A stretch of DNA of 64,000 bases, taken from assembly GCA_036379955.1 (NCBI GenBank), contig DASVFR010000007.1, positions 84,091 through 148,090 of the forward strand. Direction: 5' to 3'. The notes beneath the pieces were generated by a model. That model had not been told where the DNA came from. It made no database searches and worked only from the letters and a program-made list of their open reading frames with translations. The translations under genes and the position numbers were made by a program. This DNA is from VRUE01 sp036379955 (GTDB taxonomy: Bacteria > Actinomycetota > Thermoleophilia > Solirubrobacterales > 70-9). Below, piece by piece: positions 40,201 to 50,700 of this stretch (position 1 is its first letter; every line of letters begins with the position of its first letter).

Positions 40201-42842
40201 GCGGGGACCTCATCAAGATCGTCGGCTCGCATGGCGAGCTGAGCGAACCGGTGGGGATCGACGTCGGCCCCACCGGCCACGTCTGGGTCGCCGATTGGCA
40301 GCGCGACCGCGTGGTGGAGTTCGATCGCGACGGCAACTACGTTCGGGCGTTCGGCTCCTCAGGGTCTGCCAACGGCCAGTTCGGGCACCCCGACGGTCTT
40401 GCCGTCGACGAGCGCGGGGAGATCTGGGTGGCCGACGAAAACAATCACGTCCAAGCATTTACCGAAAAGGGCGAATTCATCGCCCAGTTCGGCGTCAAAG
40501 GCACCGGCGACGGACAGTTCAAGCTCGAATATCCAATTGGCATCGCAACCGACTCAAAGGGCAACCTCTGGGCCACCGACTCCAAGAACGACCGAATTCA
40601 GCATTGGGGCGTCTTCAACGACGTGCCAGCCAACGAAGCCGGCATCGGCGAAGACGCTCCCGAAATTCAGGTCGAAGAGTCTCAGGAAGGGCTTGTGGAA
40701 GGCGTCGAAGGGGATGAGGCAGGCGAGATCTCCTACGAGCACGAAGGGGACCTGCTCAGCGCGGTCGAAGGGCCCGAAGGGGGAACCGACTACGAGTATG
40801 TCGAGGTGGGGGACGTCGAACTGCTGAGCAAAGTGACCCTGCCCAATGGCAACTGGGCAGAAGTGTCCTATGACTCCCTGGGCCGCGCCGAAGCGGTGAG
40901 CGTCTCGATCGCCGGCAAAACGAAAACCACTCACTTCGGGTACTCCGACGTGCCTCGCAGAACCGTTGTCGAGCCCGAGGGCGAGCCGCCCGTTACTTAC
41001 GACATCGGCCCCGACGGGTCGGTGCTGAAGTGGTCGGATGCGGTCGAACCGCCAGAAATCGAAGCGTTGAGCGGCACCCTCTATTACGAACGTGGCGAAG
41101 TCCACCCTGAGCCGATCGGCGCCGGCGACCAGAACCTCGATATCTCCGCCCACTCCTACTTCGGCATCGCCTCGATCCAGCTCGTCGCCAATGGCAATCA
41201 ACTGGTTACCGAAAAGACATGCGAACAAAACTACGCTGAGCTAGGTACCGAGTGCGTTCACGAAGAAAAGGAATTCGTCACCGAGGCCGAAGACTGGGCG
41301 CCAGGCATCGCGCAGTTCGAAGTCATCGTCACCGACAGCCTCGGCCACAGCACGAGTCAGCGTTTCTGGGACAACATCCCCTACGTTCCGCCACCCGATC
41401 CCGAAGTCCCCGAACCGCCGCGCTTCAAAGACGTGCTCAAGTTCCGCGAAGAATTCGGCCTCGACTTGGACCTGAAAGGCAACGAACGCGCGATCAACGA
41501 ACGGATCTTCAAGTTGATCGGCGACTGGCACGATCCGAGCACTTCGGAAGGGGAAGTGGCGCGAGCTTCATGGGGACGGTGGGGAGTGCCGCTGCGAGCA
41601 GTGGATGTGGCTGAGTTGGAATATCGAGAATGGTTTTACAATCTGGACGCGGAACGAATCGACCAGTGGGTCGAAGAAACCAAACCGAGCAGCTTTGCTG
41701 GCTACTACATCGATCACGCGGCAGGTGGGATTATGCATATAGGTTTCCTAGATAACCAAGCCGAACGGCTTGCGAACCTAGAGGCGTCGCTGTCGCTGGT
41801 GGCCGGAGAGAGGCTGCAGGTCTACCTGTCGGCACCGACAGCCTCCTACCTTTCGGTACGGGAGACTTCAGAGTCTCTTTCCAACATAATCAAAGCAAAC
41901 GCTTCGCTGCGTGACATGATCGTCGATGTAGAAGAAGACGAAGCTGGAAAAGCCGTGAGGGTTAGAACGTCGAACGTGGCCCAGGTCGAAACCGTTTTGG
42001 ACCAGCTATTTGGTTCGAGCGCTCCGATTAACGTCGAATACGACTCTGGCAATAGCAGTCTTCTATCGGGTCGATTTCGTAACAAAGGCAGAATGCGGGC
42101 AGGCGATGCACTATTTACTCAACGCTACACCGCTAATTACCCCCAGGTGCATCGCGGCAATTCTATGTGCACGGCTGGCTTCGGCGCCAAGGAAAAAGCC
42201 GACGAAGTAAGAAGCCAGCCAGTCTGGCGGCTTTTTGTTCTTACGGCTGGGCACTGCAATGGCGTGAACAGCGTATATGAAGATGTCGTATACAGATCAA
42301 CCGATTCTGATTTGGGAAATGAAAGTAGCTGGACAGAACTGGGCAGGGTGACGCGCAATGCATTGCGCCATCTCGATCCGGTAAATACGGATGCAGAGGC
42401 GATTAGGGTTTTGGATGACGGAATCGTGCCTCAAGGGATATATGGTTGGAATGGAGAATTGATACCCACAGAGCAGGCCGGAACAGCCAGGGTAGGAGAT
42501 ACTCTCTGCTTTTCTGGCGCAACCTCACAAGTGCCTCATTGTGGACATATCGTCGGGCGTTCAGTGCATTCGACTGCGGGGCAGGATGGACACGCTCGAG
42601 GGGGATATTGGGTCAAGTTCGATCATCCGGCTCTTCATGGAGACAGTGGCGGGCCGGTGTGGATGCCAGGATCCAAGGACAAACCGAGGCGCTCGATAGG
42701 TCTAGTTACCGCTGATCGCTCTAATGGACGCGAAACCTTGATTGAGCCACTACTGCACCCACCCAACTTGGCGCCGGGCCAAGTTGTTGGAATTCTCAAC
42801 AATCAATACCTTGCCCCATTGAGTCTTAAGCTTGGCGAATAG
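34233..42842 (+). CDS. Giant exoprotein: split RHS/YD shell, 24 NHL repeats, trypsin-like zymogen tip
   Basis: 2869 residues from GTG 34233 (ribosome binding site GGGGGGAGAG). Order: signal peptide (WLVVFALILLAAMATPVLA); acidic low-complexity stretch (about 122-165); beta-rich region; RHS-type start domain (PELAVNVMNGNVVYHQRDV, about 783); one YD unit (FAKVEYDYQDGDLSEV, about 930); 24 NHL repeats (about 966-2127) in four sets of six; a resumed YD region (SYEHEGDLLSAVEGPEGG, about 2167-2260); a linker; then a streptogrisin-like pro-domain (FAGYYIDHAAGGIMHIGF, about 2486) and an S1 protease. The catalytic triad is His in VLTAGHCNG, Asp in NTDAEAIRV and Ser in HGDSGGPVW (about 2803). It resembles polymorphic RHS toxins that carry a variable C-terminal effector. 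Base composition drops in GC from about 41570. Glu is mostly GAA except in the QEF motifs of the NHL repeats. Confidence 0.85.
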   Translation: MVQSRGGGSSAGRMRWLVVFALILLAAMATPVLADEPIEGPDFSQIEQEELERAEWLQGPEAAQQREESRTAYTSLTANESQDLLLQAFPTQLKALNADPARVLSELEVEEPLGTFGALVAPEEGQAGEGKEETEGESEEEAEGEEEVEIVESEEGAGEIVESSVPVESDLGGGGEQPVDLTLEQAGEGYEPENPLTEVSFPGSTEGAIHLTDGLEVEMAASNDREAEYLGEMNLFYPATETTTDTLVAPLAGGVEIFEQLRSPDSPEQFRFNMGLPAEATLQGREDGGAEVLVGAEEVIAEVPPPSAVDAQGVPVSVAMSVEEGSLVLNVAHRSMDVAYPILVDPTIQEEEAQHIKVESPSFGSGDWHSISSAEYGLNNGGSFLEARANNNHTFAANTNGKWSYTAPGETAFIQQAAFSGVDFHGCQRQPHGYLALYNPSAGWYAGNLQFYVENGSGGVKSGSYSIVGGYGYRDALIGIGTAEKSVKTTCVAELKVHGATMTEADPENPTIDSVSGIPSSGAWFDPAKVGNATIVATDPGFGIRNISMFDGQVTTKLSQQPCTGVSGNRCQRQVSWQSFPPYFEGEQTLKVTAEDPLAKTTTWSLPTKVDMHLPEVDLGGQFAYATDEAGLKGEQNEASENKLSLPTYNLHIEATDGNPSGTSREFQSGVKNIEILLDGKPQEVPWEPQPCTKTVESGPPGHLRVHTVASANCSMTEDYQVSLVGLAADKHKLAVRVTDQVGHARARPIEFEYIPATGMSDEYVMQHFPLPDGKEGQSEEEAGRPELAVNVMNGNVVYHQRDVEVSGPNVDLDLDRYYNSQLPAEESSEWGEGWTLAQTPKLEVETAPKEEKDDKAAIRQRGGLIERAVTLPNDLGAHHFDSRLQAVVTKQDSGRYTLTDASGHTDNTYAFNDAGKATELKTSGFAKVEYDYQDGDLSEVAVHDPTIFSGTLEEGPQKPSEFEAPAYVDSFGGETSGPGRLSSPNAVAIDPDGHLWVADAGHRRVQEFDSSGAFVNEFGVAGPENGQFIEPRAVAVDPNGMIWVADKNMSWIQKFNPEGKFLDAFGGYGTANGKFTALEGIAFDSEGHLWTLDGGKTKPRVQEFSSTGTYIRQFGSAGTADGQFKEPQGMAIDPEGHIWVADTGNSRIQEFGSTGTFIRKFGSVGSGNGQLNAPTALSLDAEGNVWVTDTKNNRIVQFSGEGAYLSQFGTAGANDGQFSEPRGIAIDASGDAWIADTANNRVQEIAAGEFLRTFGGESSAGGNLSSPYGVTADSKGNVWVADTAHNRIQEFSSTGQFILQFGAKGSTAGLFSEPHDVAVDAEGHVWVADTGNSRVQEFDSKGSFIRQLGSTKGCANGNFNEVWGVVVDSAGHLWTVDSATTCSRVQEFSSAGTFIRKFGTYGTAYNQFLRPRGIAADPSGNVWVADTGNNRLAEYTGEGKFVRAVGSLGSGNGQFRYPAALAADPEGNIWVADAENNRIEELGSEGGYLAQFGTPGNEDGQLDYPNGIDIDAKGNIWIADTSNDRIQEIAATEFVRKFGGENSGIGQLLSPYDLATDSEGNVWIADSVHYRLQEFDPHGEPLRQVSTFGEGIYSAPVGVGTDANDDLWVAEGQGRVLELGPKGSVVRRFGSSGTENGQFSSLQDVAADPDGHVWTIERDPPRVQEFTAEGKFLSSFGVKGTESGQLYEPTAIATDSQGNVWIADTANNRIEEFTPAGKYLRKFGSFGFTSGHFYSPEGLSIDAKDNVWVADTYNHRVQIFNSVGTYLGQFGTPGNNYGQLAHPRGVATDAEGHVWVADRDNDRAQKWQIPQYVFAHDAVYDSSLATEGSAAGELQHPGDVAVDPAGNLWVADTKNNRIEQFDAQGEFVQTFGYKVNKTKVEAKGSEAETNVCTASSDDECQAGVPGLAGGRMRLPSALALDAEGNVWVVDTGNSRIMEFSDAGEYLAQVGTEGQAEGELAMPEGIAIDSHGDLWVSDTYQGRVQVFDRSGDLIKIVGSHGELSEPVGIDVGPTGHVWVADWQRDRVVEFDRDGNYVRAFGSSGSANGQFGHPDGLAVDERGEIWVADENNHVQAFTEKGEFIAQFGVKGTGDGQFKLEYPIGIATDSKGNLWATDSKNDRIQHWGVFNDVPANEAGIGEDAPEIQVEESQEGLVEGVEGDEAGEISYEHEGDLLSAVEGPEGGTDYEYVEVGDVELLSKVTLPNGNWAEVSYDSLGRAEAVSVSIAGKTKTTHFGYSDVPRRTVVEPEGEPPVTYDIGPDGSVLKWSDAVEPPEIEALSGTLYYERGEVHPEPIGAGDQNLDISAHSYFGIASIQLVANGNQLVTEKTCEQNYAELGTECVHEEKEFVTEAEDWAPGIAQFEVIVTDSLGHSTSQRFWDNIPYVPPPDPEVPEPPRFKDVLKFREEFGLDLDLKGNERAINERIFKLIGDWHDPSTSEGEVARASWGRWGVPLRAVDVAELEYREWFYNLDAERIDQWVEETKPSSFAGYYIDHAAGGIMHIGFLDNQAERLANLEASLSLVAGERLQVYLSAPTASYLSVRETSESLSNIIKANASLRDMIVDVEEDEAGKAVRVRTSNVAQVETVLDQLFGSSAPINVEYDSGNSSLLSGRFRNKGRMRAGDALFTQRYTANYPQVHRGNSMCTAGFGAKEKADEVRSQPVWRLFVLTAGHCNGVNSVYEDVVYRSTDSDLGNESSWTELGRVTRNALRHLDPVNTDAEAIRVLDDGIVPQGIYGWNGELIPTEQAGTARVGDTLCFSGATSQVPHCGHIVGRSVHSTAGQDGHARGGYWVKFDHPALHGDSGGPVWMPGSKDKPRRSIGLVTADRSNGRETLIEPLLHPPNLAPGQVVGILNNQYLAPLSLKLGE

Positions 42843-42877
42843 GCTTTAGCTTGGTCAGTAGAAATCGAAAAGGACAA

Positions 42878-43354
42878 ATGGACTTCGGTCGGCTTAACAG
42901 AGGAGAAAAGATTGCAGCGGCTTCGGCGGGTCTGCTCCTGGCATCCATGTTTTTTCACTGGTTCGGGGTAAAGGCCACCAACACGTCGCACCTGCTTTTT
43001 GCCATCCAGAGTGTCGAATCAGGAAAGAGCGCATGGGATGCACTTGAGTGCACTCCAACTATCCTTCTAATTGCGGTTCTTGTCACCTTCACCGTGACAG
43101 CATTGCGTCTCGTAAATGTGATTACTGGCTGTCATGTTGGTGCCCACGTAGTCGTGGTGATTTTCGGGGTCGCTTCAGTTGCGTTGATTTTCTATCGAAT
43201 TGTCGATCCCCCAGTTTTTTATGTCGAACCGACTATCACTTACGAGGGTACGGTACAGCTACCAATATGCCTCGCACTGCTAGCCGCGGGGGGCATCACT
43301 GCGGGATCTGGTGTTGCGATTTGGGAACGAGCCTTCCGGCTATCGAATAAGTAG
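42878..43354 (+). CDS. Small four-helix membrane protein; candidate partner of the giant
   Basis: 158 residues from ATG 42878, with AAGGAC upstream, 35 nt after the giant gene. N-terminus MDFGRLNRGEKIAAASAGLL, then membrane segments around AAASAGLLLASMFFHWF, ILLIAVLVTFTVTALRLV, VVVVIFGVASVALIFYRIV and LALLAAGGITAGSGVAI. RGEKI...FFHWFG and YRIVDPP look like family motifs; I believe similar membrane proteins occur in Solirubrobacterales away from RHS genes, so an immunity role is not established. The GC content is low, like the protease tip just upstream, which suggests they arrived together. Confidence 0.7.
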   Translation: MDFGRLNRGEKIAAASAGLLLASMFFHWFGVKATNTSHLLFAIQSVESGKSAWDALECTPTILLIAVLVTFTVTALRLVNVITGCHVGAHVVVVIFGVASVALIFYRIVDPPVFYVEPTITYEGTVQLPICLALLAAGGITAGSGVAIWERAFRLSNK

Positions 43355-43572
43355 CGATAGCTATTGGGTCAATATTATGGGCCACGAATGGGCGGCGCAG
43401 AAAAGCGTTGCACGATGCGTTAGGTCTGGAGAGCGGCATCCAGTAATGATTGAGCGCCAGGGTTACAGGGTTTATGGTCGTTGGGGTTTATCGCACGAGG
43501 ATCTGGTCCTCGATCGAGGGCACGACTTGGCGAGGCTTTGGCTAGCGCTAGCTGCTCATCGCGCCCGCGCGG
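43355..43572. other. AT-richer gene-free remnant
   Basis: 218 bp of the same lower-GC character as the giant's tip and the small membrane gene, returning to normal composition near 43560. No gene or structure recognised; it probably marks the right edge of the foreign segment. Confidence 0.4.
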
Positions 43573-44433
43573 CTACGAGGCCCAGCTGGTCGCGTCGAGC
43601 ACGGTCGCGCCGGCGAAGCGTTCGGGGTCGGCGAGGACGCGGTCCGCGGTCTCGTCGCAGCGGGCGACCCGGAGACCCCTCTCGCGCGCGGCGGCGATCC
43701 GGTCGAGCAGGGCATCGAGATTCCCCGTGCCGAGCCAGTCGAGCATGAAGGGATGGAGGACGATCGCGAGGAAGCCGCCGTGCGCGGCGAGCCGGTCGAT
43801 CTCCGTCTCGAGCGAGGCGACGAAGGCCGCCGGCTCGACCGGATCGGACGAGCCGGTCATTTGCTCGCGCGCGCCGGCGAGCGCCGGCAGCACGCAGCTG
43901 GCGTCGAGGTGGCGCCACTCGAAGGGCAGCAGCGCGAGGCCGTCCTCGATCCCGGCGCCCGCCCCCGCCGGCGAGCAGTAGCGCAGGCCCGCCTCGCGCA
44001 GGACGCCGACCCCGCCAGGGCCCAGCCGCCCGCCCGGCGGTCGCAAACCGGCGATCTCGACCCCGATCCGCGCGAAGGCGTCGACACCTCGTGCCAGGTT
44101 CTCGGCCTGCCCGGCGACGCTCAGCTCGTCCCATTGCTCGTGGCGCCAGGCGTGGTAGGCCACCTCGTGGCCGCGGGCGTCGATCTCGCGCAACAGGTCT
44201 GGATATAGCTCGGCGTTCATGCCCTCGACGAAGAAGGTCGCGGCGATCTCGCGCTGGTCGAGCCGCTCGAGCAGCGCCGGGACGACCTCGGTCGCGGTCG
44301 GGTGCTCGCCCAGTACGGCGTCCGCCGGCAACGCCTCCATCTCCAGCTCCGCGGCCTCGCCGAGGTTGTCGAACGTAAGCGCAACGGTGCCGACGGGCCT
44401 ATTTACGCTCTTATACAGCGCTTTTCGGCCCAT
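43573..44433 (-). CDS. Polysaccharide deacetylase family protein
   Basis: 286 residues. NodB-like barrel: VALTFDNLGEAAELE (TFDN where classical enzymes have TFDD), ATFFVEGMNAELYPDLL, the metal motif YHAWRHEQWDEL, and LRPPGGRLGPGG. The late His motif is AIVLHPFMLDWLG. There is no signal peptide, so it probably acts on a cytoplasmic or small substrate rather than on cell-wall glycan; Glu is GAG throughout, as in cytoplasmic genes. Last gene of a three-gene minus-strand operon, starting 4 nt after the preceding stop. Confidence 0.85.
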   Translation of the reverse strand: MGRKALYKSVNRPVGTVALTFDNLGEAAELEMEALPADAVLGEHPTATEVVPALLERLDQREIAATFFVEGMNAELYPDLLREIDARGHEVAYHAWRHEQWDELSVAGQAENLARGVDAFARIGVEIAGLRPPGGRLGPGGVGVLREAGLRYCSPAGAGAGIEDGLALLPFEWRHLDASCVLPALAGAREQMTGSSDPVEPAAFVASLETEIDRLAAHGGFLAIVLHPFMLDWLGTGNLDALLDRIAAARERGLRVARCDETADRVLADPERFAGATVLDATSWAS

Positions 44434-44437
44434 CGGC

Positions 44438-44956
44438 CTATTCGCGCAGCGCCGGGCTCCAGCGCTCGGGCTCGAGCTCGGCCTGCTCGCGGGCCCACTC
44501 GAAGTGGTGCTTTGCCGAGGCGAGCAGGATTGGGAAGTTGAGGAGGCCGAAGATCGCGAAGCGCCGCGCTCCGGGCCGGTTGGCGGCGGGGAGGCTGAGC
44601 GCGCTGCAGGCCAGCCAGAACCAGAGGACCGCGTTGTAGGCGGGAAGCTGGTCCTCGCTCAAGCCCTCGGCTTCGTCGAGCATCGGCAGCCCGCCGTGCA
44701 GCGACCAGGGCCAGGCCTTGAAGTGGACGGCGACGCCGGCGACGCCGATCCCGGCGCTGAAGGCCGAGATCCGCCGCGCCCACTCGCCCTCGCGCAGCGC
44801 CGCGCCGAGCGCCAGCGGGAAGTAGGCGCTCCACATCGCGACTGCGCCGCGGCGGCCGAGGAAGGGCTCGAAGACGAGGCCGACCCCGGCCCGCGTCTCG
44901 AAGGCGTTGTGGGCGAGCAGGCCCAGTGCCGAGCCGGCGGCGAGCAGCTTCCTCAC
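44438..44956 (-). CDS. Membrane protein of unknown function
   Basis: 172 residues from GTG 44956, which overlaps the stop of the FAA-hydrolase gene (GTGA). Four to five membrane segments can be traced: LLAAGSALGLLAHNAFET, VAMWSAYFPLALGAAL, FSAGIGVAGVAVHFKAWPW, AVLWFWLACSALSLPAA and FAIFGLLNFPILLASAKHHF. No named family recognised. Translational coupling ties it to the hydrolase and deacetylase. Confidence 0.65.
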   Translation of the reverse strand: MRKLLAAGSALGLLAHNAFETRAGVGLVFEPFLGRRGAVAMWSAYFPLALGAALREGEWARRISAFSAGIGVAGVAVHFKAWPWSLHGGLPMLDEAEGLSEDQLPAYNAVLWFWLACSALSLPAANRPGARRFAIFGLLNFPILLASAKHHFEWAREQAELEPERWSPALRE

Positions 44957-45882
44957 GGCCGCCCTCCGATCCGGTTGGAGACCGTGCCGATCCCGTCGAT
45001 CTCGAGCTCGACCGTTTGCCCGGGCCGGATCCAGCGGTCGAGCTCCAGGCCGCAGCAGCCAGGCATCGTCCCGGTGGAGAAGAGGTCGCCCGGCTCCAGT
45101 CGCTCTCCCGCGCCGGCGGTCGCGATCAGCGCGGCGACGTCATGTACCGGGTTTGCCGTCGCGCCCTCGCACCAGACCTCGCCGTCGACTCGCACCCGGC
45201 CGGTCGCCGCGGTCCAGTCGGCCAGCTCGTCGGCGCTGAGCACGTCGGGGCCGAGCGAGTTGGCGAACGTCTTGCACTTGACCGCGGGGCCGAAGACGCC
45301 GTGGCGGGCCTCCTCGGCCTGCACGTCGCGGGCGCTCCAGTCGTTGAGCACGAGCCAGCCGCCGATCGCCGCGCGCGCCTGCTCTGGGCTCGGGTCGGGC
45401 CCCAGCGGCCTGGCGAGGACGAAGGCGAGCTCCAGCTCGAAGTCGAGGTATTCGGTGTGCGAAGGCCAAGGCATCTCCTCGCCGTCGGCCAGCATCGCGG
45501 CGTGGTTGCCCATGTAGAAGGCCGGGGTCTCGTAGAAGCGCTTGTTGGGGGTGAAGGGCGGGAAGGTGCGGCCGGTGAGGCGCTCGAAGCCGGCGGCAAC
45601 GCGCCGTACCGGCGACGGGAAGAAGCGCTTGACGAGCATTCGCGCGGAGCCCTCGTAATGTGAGGGCCAGAGGCTGAAGGCCCGCATCGAGCGCGGCGCG
45701 AAGGGGAGGCCGGCTTCGGATGGGTCGACGACGGTTACGTCCTCGGCGTCGATTGCGCGCTGCGCCTCTGCCTCTCCGCCGTCGAGCCACTCGAGCAGGT
45801 GGCGCTCGCCGGGCAAAAGCACCCAGCGTCCACGCTCGAGATCCTCGCCGATGACTCCCTTGGGTGTGCTTCGCAGCTTCAG
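44953..45882 (-). CDS. Fumarylacetoacetate hydrolase family protein, start uncertain (CTG?)
   Basis: About 309 residues. FAH-fold C-terminus: SHTEYLDFELELAFVLARPL (metal-binding Glu), VLNDWSARDVQAEE, GPAVKCKTFANSLGP and the family finish LEPGDLFSTGTMPGCCGLEL then GQTVELEIDGIGTVSNRIG. Members hydrolyse or decarboxylate beta-diketo acids in aromatic catabolism; the substrate is unknown. The expected N-terminus KLRSTPKGVIGEDL has no ATG, GTG or TTG before it; CTG 45882 fits best and follows a CATAAT hexamer (45893-45898, minus strand) by 10 nt. GTG 45822 is the fallback. Divergent from mfd with only 30 bp between. Confidence 0.82.
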   Translation of the reverse strand: MKLRSTPKGVIGEDLERGRWVLLPGERHLLEWLDGGEAEAQRAIDAEDVTVVDPSEAGLPFAPRSMRAFSLWPSHYEGSARMLVKRFFPSPVRRVAAGFERLTGRTFPPFTPNKRFYETPAFYMGNHAAMLADGEEMPWPSHTEYLDFELELAFVLARPLGPDPSPEQARAAIGGWLVLNDWSARDVQAEEARHGVFGPAVKCKTFANSLGPDVLSADELADWTAATGRVRVDGEVWCEGATANPVHDVAALIATAGAGERLEPGDLFSTGTMPGCCGLELDRWIRPGQTVELEIDGIGTVSNRIGGRP

Positions 45883-45891
45883 GCCGGCTGC

Positions 45892-45898
45892 GATTATG
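45892..45898. promoter_or_regulatory. Shared -10 region of the divergent FAA-hydrolase and mfd genes
   Basis: GATTAT on the plus strand and CATAAT on the minus strand overlap in the same 7 bp. Only one polymerase could use the site at a time, so the two transcripts may compete. Confidence 0.4.
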
Positions 45899-45912
45899 GC
45901 GGGTCCCGCCCG

Positions 45913-49314
<3,402 letters not shown>

Positions 49315-49353
49315 TCGTCTCGACGCGAGGGTCGACCGCTCCGGCTTTTGAAC

Positions 49354-49359
49354 TATGCT
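49354..49359 (+). promoter_or_regulatory. -10 hexamer of the parvulin gene
   Basis: TATGCT, then 9 nt, then GTG 49369, giving a leader of about 3 nt. Confidence 0.45.
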
Positions 49360-49368
49360 GCGCGGTCT

Positions 49369-50670
49369 GTGGCTTCCAAAAAGCGGCAGAGGAGAGAGGC
49401 AGGGCTGACGCGCCTTGCCCTGCTTGGCTTCGGCGCCCTGTTCGCCGTGCTCTTCATCGCGGTCGCGATCGCAGAGGGGATCGGCGATCCCAGCATTCCG
49501 TCGGACGCGGTCGCGGTCGTGGAAGAAGCCCCCGAGGGCATCGGCACGGTGACCGAAAAAGAATTCCAGCACGGGATCGTGCAGGCGGCCGCGTCCTCCG
49601 GGATCAAACCGGTGCCGAAACCCGGCGACGAACAGTACGAAGGCCTGAAGGAAACCGCTCTCGGCGAAATGCTCCAGTCGATCTGGCTCCAGGGTCAGGC
49701 CGCCGAAATGGGAATCGAAGTCACGCCCAAGGAAGTCAATGCCGAACTGGAAAAAATCAAGGAACAGTCCTTCGAATCGTCGGAAAAGAAGTTCCAGGAA
49801 TTCCTCAAGGAATCGCACTTCACGCAGGCGGACGTAATCAACCGCGTGAAGCTCCAGGTGCTGAGCAACGAGATCCAGGAACAGATCCGCAACGAAACGT
49901 CGCCCCCGACGAGCGGCGAAATCCAGGAGTACTACGAAGCGGCCAAGGCCAGCCAGTTCACGACGCCGGAAAGCCGCGACATCCGACTCGTCGTCAACAA
50001 GGACAAGTCCAAGGTCGAAGAAGCCAAAGCCGCGCTCGAAAAGGACGACTCGGTCGAAAGCTGGGAAAAGGTCGCGAAGAAATACTCGAGCGACCCGGCC
50101 ACCAAGAACAAGGGCGGGCTGCAGTCCGCCATCACCGAAGGCGGCGTCTCCGAACCGCTCGATGCCGAAGTGTTCGCGGCGGAGCAGGGCGAACTGACGG
50201 GCCCCCTTAAAGAAAGCCGAGGGTTCGTGATCTTCGAAGTGGCGAAGATCGCGCCGGCCAAAGTCCAGGAACTGGAAACGGTCAAATCGCAGATCGGCAG
50301 CCAGCTCGAAGAACAGGCCTCGCAGCAGAGCTTCTCCCGCTTCGTGCGCAACTGGGAAAGCCTCTGGCGCTCGCGCACCTTCTGCAGCGAGGATGTCGCG
50401 ATTCAGCGCTGCGCCAACTTCCCGGAAAGCGGTCGACCGGCGGAAGCCAACCCCGCCTGTTACGAAGCCAACCCCAAAGAAGCGCCGGAAGCCTGCCCGG
50501 CCCTGATCACCCAGGTCAAACCGGCGCTGCCGGGCTCGGTGAGCGTGCTTGAACCCCAGGGCAAACAGCTTCCCCAGCGACCGCGGCCGGCCGGCGGCGA
50601 AGAAGCCGCTGCCGCTCCCGAAGGGCTCGGGCTGCCGCCCGGGGTCGAAGGCGCCCCCGAAGGCAAATAG
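49369..50670 (+). CDS. Membrane-anchored SurA/PrsA-like peptidyl-prolyl isomerase
   Basis: 433 residues from GTG 49369 (an upstream TTG at 49348 would read through the -10). Basic N-terminus, one membrane anchor (LALLGFGALFAVLFIAVAIA), a SurA_N-type helical region (about residues 50-180) and a parvulin domain: SRDIRLVVNKDKSK, SWEKVAKKYSSDPATKNKGG, and SEPLDAEVFAAEQGELTGP. The C-terminus has four Cys and a Pro-rich tail. It probably assists folding of exported proteins outside the membrane. Glu is almost only GAA, matching the exported proteins rather than its neighbours mfd and eno. Confidence 0.88.
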   Translation: MASKKRQRREAGLTRLALLGFGALFAVLFIAVAIAEGIGDPSIPSDAVAVVEEAPEGIGTVTEKEFQHGIVQAAASSGIKPVPKPGDEQYEGLKETALGEMLQSIWLQGQAAEMGIEVTPKEVNAELEKIKEQSFESSEKKFQEFLKESHFTQADVINRVKLQVLSNEIQEQIRNETSPPTSGEIQEYYEAAKASQFTTPESRDIRLVVNKDKSKVEEAKAALEKDDSVESWEKVAKKYSSDPATKNKGGLQSAITEGGVSEPLDAEVFAAEQGELTGPLKESRGFVIFEVAKIAPAKVQELETVKSQIGSQLEEQASQQSFSRFVRNWESLWRSRTFCSEDVAIQRCANFPESGRPAEANPACYEANPKEAPEACPALITQVKPALPGSVSVLEPQGKQLPQRPRPAGGEEAAAAPEGLGLPPGVEGAPEGK

Positions 50671-50700
50671 CGCCGCCCGCGCGGCTAGACTGCCGCCTCC

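Noticed and set aside
37130..40620. Regular repeats of about 140 bp that could suggest a CRISPR-like or satellite array
   Set aside because: They are in-frame NHL repeats of one protein; spacing follows codons and the repeats diverge at silent sites.
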